Assembly (NCBI RefSeq): GCF_014489635.1
Contig: NZ_CP060828.1
Span: 6,904,001-6,968,000, forward strand
Direction: 5' to 3'
Source of the DNA: Streptomyces roseirectus
Lineage (GTDB): Bacteria; Actinomycetota; Actinomycetes; Streptomycetales; Streptomycetaceae
DNA length: 64,000 bases
Position numbers and translations under genes: made by a program
The notes under the pieces: model-generated
Database searches by the model: none
What the model was told of the DNA's origin: nothing
The model's input: the letters and a program-made list of their open reading frames with translations, nothing else
Part shown: piece after piece, positions 27,594 through 36,709 of the stretch
How the letters are laid out: every line of letters starts with the position of its first letter
Numbering within the stretch: the first letter of the stretch is position 1

Positions 27594-29243
27594 GTGACCA
27601 TGATCACTCCCGACCCGGGGAACCACGCCCCGCCCCCGTCCTCGCTTCGCTCCGGAGCGGGTCAGCCCGGTACGCTCACCGCCGTGCCACACGCTGATCA
27701 GTCCCGAACCACCCCGAAAGGCGCCCCCGTGACCCACCCGGGACCGCCCCGGCCGACCCAGGTCTCCGCCACCTCCCTCGCGGACCTCGCCGGCCGGCTG
27801 GGAGCCCCGAAGCCGCAGGCCACCGCCGAGATCACGGGCATCACCCACGACTCGCGCGCCGTGCGCCCCGGCGACCTGTACGTCGCCCTCGCGGGCGCCC
27901 GCGCGCACGGCGCCGACTTCGTCGCCCAGGCCGCGGGCCAGGGCGCGAGCGCCGTCCTGACCGACCCGGCCGGCGAGAGCCGCGCCGCGGCGACCGGTCT
28001 GCCGGTGCTCGTCGTCGACGACCCGCGCGCGCGGATGGGCGACCTGGCGGCCACCATCTACGGCCGCCCCGGCGAGGGCCTGCTCCAGATCGGCATCACC
28101 GGCACCTCCGGCAAGACCACCACCGCCTACCTCGTCGAGGGCGGCCTGCCCCGGCCCGCCGGGCTCATCGGCACCGTCGAGACCCGCATCGGCGAACAGA
28201 GCGTCAAGTCCGAGCGCACCACCCCCGAGGCCACCGACCTCCAGGCCCTGTTCGCCGTCATGCGCGAACGCGGCGTCGAGGCGGTCGCCATGGAGGTCTC
28301 CAGCCACGCCCTGTCGCTCGGCCGGGTCGACGGCTGCGTCTTCGACGTCGCCGTCTTCAACAACCTCAGCCCGGAGCACATGGAGTTCCACTCCGGCATG
28401 GAGGACTACTTCCGGGCCAAGGCGCAGTTGTTCACCCGCGCGCGCAGCAAGGTCGGCGTCGTCAACTTCGACGACGAGTACGGCCGCCGGCTCGTCACCG
28501 AGGCCGAGGTGCCGGTCGTCACGTTCTCCGCCGAGGGCCACCCGGACGCCGACTGGCGCGCGGTGGACGTCCACATCGGCGCGATGGACTCGGACTTCAC
28601 GGTCGTCACGCCGGACGGCACCCGGATCCCGGCCAAGTCGCCGATCCCGGGCCCGTTCAACGTGGCCAACAGCCTCGCCGCGATCGTCGCGCTCGCGACC
28701 GCCGGCCTCGACCCGCGCGCCGCCGCCGACGGCGTCGCCGCCGTGCCCGGCGTGCCGGGGCGCCTGGAGCGGGTCGACGCCGGACAGCCGTACCTCGCGG
28801 TCGTCGACTACGCGCACAAGACGGACGCCGTCGAGTCGGTGCTCAAGGCGCTGCGCAAGGTCACCAAGGGGCGGCTGCACATCGTGCTCGGCTGCGGCGG
28901 CGACCGGGACGTCACCAAGCGGTCCCCGATGGGCGCGGCTGCGGCCCGGCTCGCCGACACGGCCGTCCTGACCTCCGACAACCCCCGCTCCGAGGACCCC
29001 CTCGCGATCCTCACCGCGATGCTGGAGGGCGCCGCCTCGGTGCCGGCCCACGAGCGCGGCGAGGTGCTGCTGTTCGAGGACCGGGCCGCCGCGATCGAGG
29101 CCGCCGTCGCCCGCGCGCACGCCGGGGACACCGTGCTGGTCGCGGGCAAGGGCCACGAGCAGGGCCAGGACATCGCCGGCGTGGTCCGTCCCTTCGACGA
29201 CCGCCAGGTGCTTCGAGAAGCCATCCAGAAGACCCAGGGATGA
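27594..29243 (+). CDS. murE: UDP-MurNAc-tripeptide synthetase MurE
   Basis: A 549-residue cytoplasmic Mur ligase that adds diaminopimelate to UDP-MurNAc-Ala-Glu (LL-diaminopimelate in Streptomyces walls). The ATP site is ITGTSGKTTTAYL. The side-chain-recognising DNPR motif appears in TSDNPRSEDP, marking a diaminopimelate rather than lysine enzyme. The first 50 or so residues are poorly conserved. GTG at 27594 has an AGGA site, but GTG at 27730 (VTHPGPP) preceded by AAAGG is a real alternative. It follows ftsI by 33 bp and precedes murF by 4 bp. Confidence 0.95.
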   Translation: MTMITPDPGNHAPPPSSLRSGAGQPGTLTAVPHADQSRTTPKGAPVTHPGPPRPTQVSATSLADLAGRLGAPKPQATAEITGITHDSRAVRPGDLYVALAGARAHGADFVAQAAGQGASAVLTDPAGESRAAATGLPVLVVDDPRARMGDLAATIYGRPGEGLLQIGITGTSGKTTTAYLVEGGLPRPAGLIGTVETRIGEQSVKSERTTPEATDLQALFAVMRERGVEAVAMEVSSHALSLGRVDGCVFDVAVFNNLSPEHMEFHSGMEDYFRAKAQLFTRARSKVGVVNFDDEYGRRLVTEAEVPVVTFSAEGHPDADWRAVDVHIGAMDSDFTVVTPDGTRIPAKSPIPGPFNVANSLAAIVALATAGLDPRAAADGVAAVPGVPGRLERVDAGQPYLAVVDYAHKTDAVESVLKALRKVTKGRLHIVLGCGGDRDVTKRSPMGAAAARLADTAVLTSDNPRSEDPLAILTAMLEGAASVPAHERGEVLLFEDRAAAIEAAVARAHAGDTVLVAGKGHEQGQDIAGVVRPFDDRQVLREAIQKTQG

Positions 29244-29247
29244 ACTT

Positions 29248-30657
29248 GTGATCGCCCTCTCCCTCGCCGAGATCGCTGAAGTCGTCGGCGGGCAGATTCA
29301 CGCCATACCGGATCCGTCCGCGCGCGTCACGGGCCCCGTCGTCCGCGACTCCCGCGAGGCCGGACCCGGCAGCCTCTTCGTCGCCTTCGTCGGCGAACGC
29401 GTCGACGGCCACGACTACGCGCGCCAGGTCACCGACGCGGGCGCGGTCGCCGTCCTCGCGTCGCGGCCGGTGGACGCGCCGGCGATCGTCGTGGACGACG
29501 TGCAGAAGGCCCTCGGCGCCCTCGCCCGGCACGTCGTGGGACAGCTCGGCGCGACCCTCGTCGCGCTGACCGGCTCGGCGGGCAAGACCAGCACCAAGGA
29601 CCTGATCGCCCAGGTGCTCCAGAGCCACGCGCCCACCGTTTTCACACCGGGCTCGCTCAACAACGAGATCGGGCTGCCGCTGACCGCGCTGAGCGCCACT
29701 CAGGACACGCGTTTCCTCGTCCTGGAGATGGGCGCGCGAGGCATCGGTCACATCAGCTACCTCACCGAGCTGACCCCCCCGAAGATCGGCCTCGTCCTCA
29801 ACGTCGGCACCGCCCACATCGGCGAGTTCGGCGGCCGGGAGCAGATCGCGCAGGCCAAGGGCGAGCTGGTCGAGAGTCTGCCCCCGGCAGAGGAGGGCGG
29901 TGCTGCGATCCTCAACGCCGACGACCCCCTGGTCCGGGCCATGGCCTCCCGTACGAAGGCGAAGGTGGTCCTTTTCGGCGAGAGCGACGAAGCGGACGTA
30001 CGCGCCGAGAACGTGCGACTCACGGACAGCGGACAGCCCTCCTTCAGGCTTCGCACACCCTCCGGTGCGAGCGACGTGACCATGCGCCTGTACGGTGAGC
30101 ACCACGTGTCGAACGCGCTCGCCGCCGCCGCCGTCGCCCATGAGCTGGGCATGTCCGCAAGTGAGATCGCCACCGCGCTCTCCGAGGCGGGCACCCTCTC
30201 CCGCTGGCGGATGGAGGTCACCGAGCGCCCGGACGGCGTGACGATCGTCAACGACGCCTACAACGCGAACCCCGAGTCCATGCGAGCGGCGCTGCGCGCG
30301 CTCGTGGCCATGGGCAAGGGGCGGCGGACCTGGGCGGTGCTCGGCAAGATGGCCGAGCTCGGGGACGAGGCGCTCGCCGAGCACGACGCGGTCGGGCGGC
30401 TCGCCGTCCGGCTCAATGTCGGCAAGCTCGTCGCGGTCGGCGGCAGGGAAGCCGCCTGGCTGCAACTGGGCGCATATAACGAGGGTTCGTGGGGTGAGGA
30501 GTCGGTGCACGTGTCCGACGCACAGGCGGCGGTCGACCTGTTGCGCAGCGAGTTGCGCCCGGGGGACGTCGTACTCGTGAAGGCGTCCCGATCGGTCGGT
30601 CTGGAGAGTGTCGCCGAGGCGCTGCTCACCGCTGAGGGCGAGGTCTCCGCCCGATGA
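29248..30657 (+). CDS. murF: UDP-MurNAc-tripeptide-D-Ala-D-Ala ligase MurF
   Basis: A 469-residue Mur ligase completing the cytoplasmic pentapeptide precursor. The N-terminal substrate domain begins MIALSLAEIAEVVGGQIHAI; the ATP-binding loop is LTGSAGKTSTKDLI; the central domain carries NDAYNANPESMRAAL, diagnostic of MurF. The GTG start lies 4 bp after murE, and the stop overlaps the mraY ATG by 4 bases, so murE-murF-mraY are translationally coupled. Confidence 0.97.
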   Translation: MIALSLAEIAEVVGGQIHAIPDPSARVTGPVVRDSREAGPGSLFVAFVGERVDGHDYARQVTDAGAVAVLASRPVDAPAIVVDDVQKALGALARHVVGQLGATLVALTGSAGKTSTKDLIAQVLQSHAPTVFTPGSLNNEIGLPLTALSATQDTRFLVLEMGARGIGHISYLTELTPPKIGLVLNVGTAHIGEFGGREQIAQAKGELVESLPPAEEGGAAILNADDPLVRAMASRTKAKVVLFGESDEADVRAENVRLTDSGQPSFRLRTPSGASDVTMRLYGEHHVSNALAAAAVAHELGMSASEIATALSEAGTLSRWRMEVTERPDGVTIVNDAYNANPESMRAALRALVAMGKGRRTWAVLGKMAELGDEALAEHDAVGRLAVRLNVGKLVAVGGREAAWLQLGAYNEGSWGEESVHVSDAQAAVDLLRSELRPGDVVLVKASRSVGLESVAEALLTAEGEVSAR

Positions 30658-31727
30658 TGAAGCAGATCCTGTTCGCAGGTGTCATTGGTCTGTTCCTGTC
30701 CCTGGTCGGCACCCCGCTGCTGATCAAGCTGCTGGCCCGCAAGGGCTACGGCCAGTACATCCGCGACGACGGCCCGCGCGAGCACGCCAGCAAGCGCGGT
30801 ACGCCGACCATGGGCGGCATCGCGTTCATCCTCGCGACGGTCGCCGCCTACTTCGGCGCGAAGCTCATCGCCGGCAAGCCCCCGACCTACTCGGGGCTGC
30901 TGGTGCTCGGTCTGATGATCGGCATGGGCCTGGTCGGCTTCCTGGACGACTACATCAAGATCGTCAAGCGGCGTTCGCTCGGTCTGCGGGCCAAGGCGAA
31001 GATGGCCGGCCAGCTCATCGTCGGCATCGGCTTCGCGGTGCTGTCGCTCCAGTTCGCGGACAACAGGGGCAATACGCCCGCGTCCACGAAACTCTCGTTC
31101 ATCACGGACTTCGGCTGGGCCCTCGGACCCGTGCTGTTCGTCGTGTGGGCGCTGTTCATGATCCTGGCCATGTCCAACGGCGTGAACCTGACGGACGGTC
31201 TGGACGGCCTCGCCACCGGCGCCTCGGTGCTGGTGTTCGGCGCGTACACGTTCATCGGCGTCTGGCAGTACCAGGAGTCCTGCGCCAACGGCGAGACGCT
31301 GACCAACCCCAACGCCTGCTTCGAGGTACGAGATCCACTCGACCTGGCGGTCGTGTCGGCGGCCCTCATGGGCGCCTGCCTCGGCTTCCTGTGGTGGAAC
31401 ACCTCGCCGGCGAAGATCTTCATGGGCGACACCGGCTCGCTGGCCCTCGGCGGTGTGCTGACCGGCCTCGCGATCTGCTCCCGCACGGAGCTGCTGGTCG
31501 CCCTCATGGGCGGTCTTTTCGTCCTCATCACCATGTCGGTCGTCATCCAGGTCGGCTCGTTCCGCCTCACCGGCAAGCGCGTCTTCCGGATGGCACCACT
31601 CCAGCATCACTTCGAACTCAAGGGCTGGTCCGAGGTCCTGGTCGTGGTCCGCTTCTGGATCATCCAGGGCATCTGCGTCATCGTCGGACTCGGCCTCTTC
31701 TACGCGGGATGGGCAGCGGACAAGTGA
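30654..31727 (+). CDS. mraY: Phospho-MurNAc-pentapeptide translocase MraY
   Basis: A 357-residue integral membrane enzyme with about ten helices. It transfers phospho-MurNAc-pentapeptide to undecaprenyl phosphate to make lipid I. Signatures are RGTPTMGGIAFI, the Asp pair in GFLDDYIKIVKRRS, the NLTDGLDGLATGA loop and the C-terminal PLQHHFELKGWSE histidine motif. It overlaps murF at its start and murD at its end (GTGA). Confidence 0.98.
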   Translation: MMKQILFAGVIGLFLSLVGTPLLIKLLARKGYGQYIRDDGPREHASKRGTPTMGGIAFILATVAAYFGAKLIAGKPPTYSGLLVLGLMIGMGLVGFLDDYIKIVKRRSLGLRAKAKMAGQLIVGIGFAVLSLQFADNRGNTPASTKLSFITDFGWALGPVLFVVWALFMILAMSNGVNLTDGLDGLATGASVLVFGAYTFIGVWQYQESCANGETLTNPNACFEVRDPLDLAVVSAALMGACLGFLWWNTSPAKIFMGDTGSLALGGVLTGLAICSRTELLVALMGGLFVLITMSVVIQVGSFRLTGKRVFRMAPLQHHFELKGWSEVLVVVRFWIIQGICVIVGLGLFYAGWAADK

Positions 31728-33118
31728 CCGACTGGCAGGGAAAGCACGTCGTCGTCGCCGGACTCGGCGTCTCGGGCGTCCCGGCGGCCAAGGTGCTGCG
31801 CGGGCTCGGCGCGGAGGTCACCGTCGTCAACGACGGCGACGACGACCGCGCACGCGCGCAGGCGGACGACCTGAGGGAACTCGGCGTCACCGTCCGCCTC
31901 GGCGACGGCAGCACCCTGCCGGAGGGCACCGATCTCGTCGTCACCGCGCCGGGCTGGCAGCCCGACAAGCCCCTCTTCACGGCGGCCCGCGCGGCCGGCG
32001 TCGAGATCTGGGGCGACGTCGAACTGGCCTGGCGCCTGCGCGGCCCGGACGCGCCGCCCTGGCTGTGCGTCACCGGCACCAACGGCAAGACGACGACGAC
32101 CCGGATGCTGGCGTCGATCCTGACGGCGGCGGGCCTGCGCACGGCCGCCGTCGGCAACATCGGCGTCTCCCTGCTGGACGCGGTGAACGGCGACTACGAC
32201 GTCCTGGCCGTCGAACTCTCCAGCTACCAGCTCCACTGGGCGCCCTCGCTGCGCGCCCACTCCGCCGCCGTCCTCAACCTCGCGCCGGACCACCTCGACT
32301 GGCACGGCTCCATGGAGGCGTACGCCGCCGACAAGGGCCGCGTCTACGAGGGCAACCGCGTCGCCTGCGTCTACAACGCCGCCGACAAGGCCACCGAGGA
32401 CCTGGTGCGCGAGGCGGACGTCGAGGAGGGCTGCCGCGCGATCGGCTTCACCCTGGGCACCCCGGGCCCCTCCCAACTCGGCGTCGTGGAAGGCATCCTG
32501 GTCGACCGCGCGTTCGTCGAGAACCGGCACAAGAACGCCCAGGAACTCGCCGAGGTCGCGGACGTCGACCCGCCGGCCCCGCACAACATCGCCAACGCCC
32601 TCGCCGCAGCCGCCCTCGCGCGCGCGTACGGGGTGCCCGCGGCGGCCGTCCGCGACGGGCTGCGCGCCTTCACGCCGGACGCCCACCGCATCGCCCACGT
32701 GGCCGACGTGGCCGGCGTCGCCTACGTCGACGACTCCAAGGCGACCAACACCCACGCCGCCGAGGCGTCGTTGGCGGCGTACGAGTCGATCGTGTGGATC
32801 GCCGGCGGGCTCGCCAAGGGGGCCACGTTCGACGAGTTGGTGGCCCGCTCCGCGCAGCGGCTGCGCGGCGTCGTCCTGTTCGGCGCCGACCGTGCGCTGA
32901 TCCGGGAGGCCCTGGCGCGACACGCGCCGGAGGTACCCGTCGTGGACCTCGACCGGACCGACACTGGGGCGATGCTCCAGGCGGTGCGTGAGGCCCAGCG
33001 CCTCGCGGCCGAGGGCGACACCGTGCTCCTCGCCCCGGCGTGCGCCTCGATGGACATGTTCACCAATTACAACCAGCGTGGGGACGCGTTCGCGGAGGCC
33101 GTTCGCGAGATCGGCTGA
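31724..33118 (+). CDS. murD: UDP-MurNAc-L-Ala:D-Glu ligase MurD
   Basis: A 464-residue Mur ligase adding D-glutamate. The N-terminal Rossmann-like part reads VVVAGLGVSGVPAAKVL; the ATP loop is CVTGTNGKTTTTRMLA; later blocks are NLAPDHLDWHGSMEAYA and VDDSKATNTHAAEASL. GTG at 31724 overlaps the mraY stop. ATG at 31709 (MGSGQ, five residues longer) is possible. ftsW follows after 37 bp. Confidence 0.96.
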   Translation: MTDWQGKHVVVAGLGVSGVPAAKVLRGLGAEVTVVNDGDDDRARAQADDLRELGVTVRLGDGSTLPEGTDLVVTAPGWQPDKPLFTAARAAGVEIWGDVELAWRLRGPDAPPWLCVTGTNGKTTTTRMLASILTAAGLRTAAVGNIGVSLLDAVNGDYDVLAVELSSYQLHWAPSLRAHSAAVLNLAPDHLDWHGSMEAYAADKGRVYEGNRVACVYNAADKATEDLVREADVEEGCRAIGFTLGTPGPSQLGVVEGILVDRAFVENRHKNAQELAEVADVDPPAPHNIANALAAAALARAYGVPAAAVRDGLRAFTPDAHRIAHVADVAGVAYVDDSKATNTHAAEASLAAYESIVWIAGGLAKGATFDELVARSAQRLRGVVLFGADRALIREALARHAPEVPVVDLDRTDTGAMLQAVREAQRLAAEGDTVLLAPACASMDMFTNYNQRGDAFAEAVREIG

Positions 33119-33155
33119 CGGCGGGTTCTCCAGGAAATCAGGGGGTTGCCGTCAC

Positions 33156-34511
33156 GTGTCCAGTAGCCGTACCGGGCGTCCTCCCACCCAGCGGGTCGTG
33201 CGGCGGCCCGTCGTCCCGAGCCCTCGCGGCAAGCGCGACAATCCGCTGCTGCGCCTGCACGCCCGCGCCCGAAGGGCCTGGGACCGGCCTCTCACCGCCT
33301 ACTACCTGATCCTCGGCGGGAGTCTGCTCATCATCGTGCTCGGGCTCGTGATGGTGTACTCCGCCTCGCAGATCACCGCGCTCCAGAAGTCGCTGCCCGG
33401 CAGCTTCTTCTTCCGCAAGCAGTTCCTCGCCGCGTGCCTGGGCGGGGCGCTGCTGGTGGCGGCGATGCGCATGCCGGTCAAGCTGCACCGGGCGCTGGCC
33501 TACCCGATCCTCGCGGGCGCCGTGTTCCTGATGGCGCTCGTCCAGGTGCCGGGGATAGGGAAGACCGTCAACGGCAACCAGAACTGGATCGCCCTCGGGG
33601 GGTCGTTCCAGATCCAGCCGAGCGAGTTCGGGAAGCTGGCGCTGGTGCTGTGGGGGGCCGACCTGCTCGCCCGCAAGCAGGACAAGAAGCTGCTCACGCA
33701 GTGGAAGCACATGCTCGTCCCGCTGGTCCCCGTCGCGTTCATGCTGCTCGGACTCATCATGCTCGGCGGCGACATGGGCACGGCGATCATCCTGACGGCC
33801 GTCCTGTTCGGCCTGTTGTGGCTGGCGGGGGCGCCCACGCGGCTGTTCGTCGGGGTGTTGTCGGTGGCGACGGCGATCGGGCTGATCCTCATCAAGACGA
33901 GCCCGAACCGGATGGCGCGCCTGCAGTGCATCGGCGCGACCGACCCCAAGGCGGGCCCGGTGGACTGCTGGCAGGCGGTGCACGGGATCTACGCGCTCGC
34001 CTCGGGCGGCATCTTCGGTTCCGGGCTCGGCGCGAGTGTGGAGAAATGGGGTCAACTCCCCGAAGCGCACACCGACTTCATCTTCGCCGTCACCGGTGAG
34101 GAACTGGGCCTCGCGGGGACGCTGTCGGTCCTCGCCCTGTTCGCGGCTCTAGGCTATGCGGGTATCCGCGTGGCCGGACGCACGGAGGACCCCTTCGTGA
34201 GGTATGCCGCGGGAGGCGTGACCACCTGGATCATGGCCCAGGCCGTGATCAACATCGGTGCGGTGCTCGGCCTGCTGCCGATCGCCGGTGTCCCGCTCCC
34301 GCTGTTCTCCTACGGAGGTTCCGCCCTGCTGCCGACCATGTTCGCCATCGGGCTGCTCATCGCGTTCGCGCGCGACGACCCCGCTGCGCGGGCGGCGCTC
34401 GCGATGCGGCAGACCCGCTTTGGTAGAAAGCGGGGCGGGAGCCCCCGGGAACCCCGGAGATGGAACACGATGCGACGGCGTGCCCCGGCACGTCCGTCCG
34501 GAGAGCGGTGA
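33156..34511 (+). CDS. ftsW: Septal peptidoglycan glycosyltransferase FtsW
   Basis: A 451-residue SEDS-family polymerase with about ten membrane helices, acting with FtsI to build septal glycan. The N-terminal 45 residues are basic and cytoplasmic. Signatures include NQNWIALGGSFQIQPSEF, LLGGDMGTAIIL and the conserved C-terminal stretch VPLPLFSYGGSALLPTM. A basic tail ends the protein. GTG at 33156 follows AGGGGG. murG starts 6 bp after the stop. Confidence 0.96.
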   Translation: MSSSRTGRPPTQRVVRRPVVPSPRGKRDNPLLRLHARARRAWDRPLTAYYLILGGSLLIIVLGLVMVYSASQITALQKSLPGSFFFRKQFLAACLGGALLVAAMRMPVKLHRALAYPILAGAVFLMALVQVPGIGKTVNGNQNWIALGGSFQIQPSEFGKLALVLWGADLLARKQDKKLLTQWKHMLVPLVPVAFMLLGLIMLGGDMGTAIILTAVLFGLLWLAGAPTRLFVGVLSVATAIGLILIKTSPNRMARLQCIGATDPKAGPVDCWQAVHGIYALASGGIFGSGLGASVEKWGQLPEAHTDFIFAVTGEELGLAGTLSVLALFAALGYAGIRVAGRTEDPFVRYAAGGVTTWIMAQAVINIGAVLGLLPIAGVPLPLFSYGGSALLPTMFAIGLLIAFARDDPAARAALAMRQTRFGRKRGGSPREPRRWNTMRRRAPARPSGER

Positions 34512-34517
34512 ATTTCG

Positions 34518-35606
34518 GTGCATGTCGTACTCGCAGGCGGAGGGACCGCCGGCCACATCGAGCCCGCGCTCGCCCTCGCGGACGCCCTGCGCAGGATGGA
34601 CCCGACCGTGGGCATCACGGCTCTGGGCACGGAGCGGGGCCTGGAGACCACGCTGGTCCCGCAGCGCGGCTACGAGCTGGCGCTGATCCCGGCCGTCCCG
34701 CTGCCCCGCAAGCCCACGCCCGAGCTGATCACCGTCCCGGGCCGGCTGCGCGGCACCATCAAGGCCACCGAGCAGATCCTGGAGCGCACCAAGGCGGACT
34801 GCGTCGTCGGCTTCGGCGGCTACGTCGCCCTGCCCGGCTACCTCGCCGCCAAGCGCCTGGGCGTGCCGATCGTCATCCACGAGGCCAACGCCCGCCCCGG
34901 CCTGGCCAACAAGATCGGCTCCCGGTACGCCGCCCAGGTCGCCGTCTCCACGCCCGACAGCAAGCTGCGCGACGCCCGCTACATCGGCATCCCGCTGCGC
35001 CGCTCCATCGCCACCCTGGACCGCGCGGCGGCCCGCCCCGAGGCCCGGCACATGTTCGGCCTCGACCCGAACCTGCCGACGCTGCTCGTCTCCGGCGGCT
35101 CGCAGGGTGCCCGGCGCCTCAACGAGGTCGTCCAGCAGGTCGCGCCCTGGCTCCAGCAGGCCGGCATCCAGATCCTGCACGCGGTCGGCCCGAAGAACGA
35201 ACTGCCGCACGTACAGCAGATGCCGGGGATGCCCCCGTACATCCCGGTAAGTTACCTGGACCGGATGGACCTCGCGTACGCCGCGGCCGACATGATGCTC
35301 TGCCGCGCGGGCGCGATGACCGTCGCCGAACTCTCCGCCGTCGGACTCCCGGCCGCCTACGTCCCGTTGCCCATCGGCAACGGCGAACAGCGGCTGAACG
35401 CCCAGCCGGTGGTCAAGGCCGGCGGCGGACTGCTGGTCGACGACGCGGAACTGACGCCGGAATGGGTCCGGGAGAACGTCCTGCCCGTCCTCGCCGACCC
35501 GCACCGGCTGTACGAGATGTCCCGCGCGGCGGGCGAGTTCGGCCGCCGGGACGCGGACGAACTCCTCGTCCGCATGGTGTACGAGGCGATCGCCTCACGC
35601 CGCTAG
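34518..35606 (+). CDS. murG: Lipid II synthase MurG
   Basis: A 362-residue peripheral-membrane glycosyltransferase adding GlcNAc from UDP-GlcNAc to lipid I. Motifs are VVLAGGGTAGHIEPALALAD, CVVGFGGYVALPG, IHEANARPGLANK, LLVSGGSQGARRLNEV and PIGNGEQRLNAQPV. Its length is normal. GTG at 34518 begins directly at the first beta strand. murC, which follows murG in many actinobacteria, is absent, and ftsQ comes next after 23 bp. Confidence 0.97.
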   Translation: MHVVLAGGGTAGHIEPALALADALRRMDPTVGITALGTERGLETTLVPQRGYELALIPAVPLPRKPTPELITVPGRLRGTIKATEQILERTKADCVVGFGGYVALPGYLAAKRLGVPIVIHEANARPGLANKIGSRYAAQVAVSTPDSKLRDARYIGIPLRRSIATLDRAAARPEARHMFGLDPNLPTLLVSGGSQGARRLNEVVQQVAPWLQQAGIQILHAVGPKNELPHVQQMPGMPPYIPVSYLDRMDLAYAAADMMLCRAGAMTVAELSAVGLPAAYVPLPIGNGEQRLNAQPVVKAGGGLLVDDAELTPEWVRENVLPVLADPHRLYEMSRAAGEFGRRDADELLVRMVYEAIASRR

Positions 35607-35629
35607 GCGCCGACGAAAGGGCAGACAGC

Positions 35630-36430
35630 GTGGCCGCAGGAGCCTCCACCGCCGAGCGTGGCGCGGTACGTCGGCAGGGCCCGCCCGGCCCGCCCCTGCT
35701 GCGGCGGCTGGGGCCGCGCAGGCTCCGGCTGGCGCTCGCCCTCGCGGTGGCCGCCGTGCTCCTCGCGGCGGGCGGCGCCTGGGTGCTGTACGGCTCCTCC
35801 TGGCTGCGCGTGGAGCGCGTCGCCGTCTCGGGGACGGACGTCCTGACGCCGGACCAGGTCCGGGACGCGGCCCGGGTCCCGGTCGGCTCGCCGCTGGTGT
35901 CGATCGACACCGACGCGATCCGGTCACGTCTGGAGCGGGCGCTGCCGCGCGTCGACGAGGTCGACGTGTCCCGTTCCTGGCCGCACGGCGTCGTCCTCAA
36001 GGTGACCGAGCGCGTCCCCGTCCTGCTGATCCGGCACGGCGCCGGGTACACCGAGGTCGACGACGAGGGTGTCCGGTTCGCGACGGTCCCTCAACCGCCC
36101 GAGGGGGCACCGCTGCTGGAGCTGGCGCTGTCGAACTCCGGTTCCACCGCCGCGAGTCTGCGCCGCTTCGGCGAGGACCGGCTCGTGCGCGAGGCGGTGC
36201 GCGCGGCCGGCAGCCTGCCGTCCGCCGTCCTGAAAAGCACAAAAACCGTCAAAGTGCGTTCGTATGACGATATTTCGCTCGATCTGGCGGACGGTCGGAC
36301 TGTTTCCTGGGGGAGTTCGGAGAAGGGCGCGGCGAAGTCCCGCGCACTCAGCGCTCTCATGAAGGCCCAGCCGGACGCCCGGCACTTCGACGTGAGCGTC
36401 CCCACCGCCCCCGCGTCAGCGGGGAGTTGA
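35630..36430 (+). CDS. ftsQ: Cell division protein FtsQ
   Basis: A 266-residue bitopic divisome protein. A basic, Pro/Gly-rich cytoplasmic tail precedes one helix (LALALAVAAVLLAAGGAWVL, about residues 38-57). A POTRA domain follows, beginning WLRVERVAVSGTDVLTPDQV, then the FtsQ beta domain. In this family it links early and late division proteins. GTG at 35630 has AAAGGG upstream. Codon use near residues 200-215 is less GC-biased than its neighbours. The 279-bp gap that follows carries ftsZ control sequences. Confidence 0.94.
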   Translation: MAAGASTAERGAVRRQGPPGPPLLRRLGPRRLRLALALAVAAVLLAAGGAWVLYGSSWLRVERVAVSGTDVLTPDQVRDAARVPVGSPLVSIDTDAIRSRLERALPRVDEVDVSRSWPHGVVLKVTERVPVLLIRHGAGYTEVDDEGVRFATVPQPPEGAPLLELALSNSGSTAASLRRFGEDRLVREAVRAAGSLPSAVLKSTKTVKVRSYDDISLDLADGRTVSWGSSEKGAAKSRALSALMKAQPDARHFDVSVPTAPASAGS

Positions 36431-36520
36431 CGCACATACGCGCAGGCCAGCACCCTGGTTGGGCAGCGACATGGCTGATCACATAGGGTGAAAAGAAAAA
36501 CGGGAGGTTCGGCGTGTTCG

Positions 36521-36550
36521 TTGAACGGGCGCCACTTGTCGACTTAGTGT
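36521..36550 (+). promoter_or_regulatory. Candidate ftsZ promoter
   Basis: TTGAAC (36521-36526), an 18-bp spacer and TAGTGT (36545-36550) lie about 160 bp before the ftsZ start. Streptomyces ftsZ is known to have several promoters in this gap, one of them developmentally controlled; I cannot tell which this would be. Confidence 0.5.
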
Positions 36551-36575
36551 CCTGTTCAGAAGACTCCAAGGAACA

Positions 36576-36580
36576 GACAC
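36576..36580 (+). promoter_or_regulatory. GACAC core, possible WhiA site
   Basis: GACAC is the core recognised by the sporulation regulator WhiA, and ftsZ is a known WhiA target in S. venezuelae. A 5-base match is weak alone but is well placed between the candidate -10 and the inverted repeat. Confidence 0.35.
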
Positions 36581-36586
36581 ACTGGT

Positions 36587-36611
36587 AACCCTAAACTTCA
36601 GCGTTAGGGTT
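36587..36611 (+). promoter_or_regulatory. Inverted repeat in the ftsZ leader
   Basis: AACCCTAA and TTAGGGTT form a perfect 8-bp inverted repeat around a 9-nt centre, about 100 bp before the ftsZ start. It is unusually AT-rich for this genome. It could be an operator or an RNA hairpin in the leader. Confidence 0.55.
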
Positions 36612-36709
36612 CGGGTCGGCGCTACGGACCGTCCCATTCGGCATCCGTCGCCGGGGCACAGGCAACTGGGCAACGGCGGCAACGTAATTCGAGGCGAGAG
36701 GCCTTCGAC

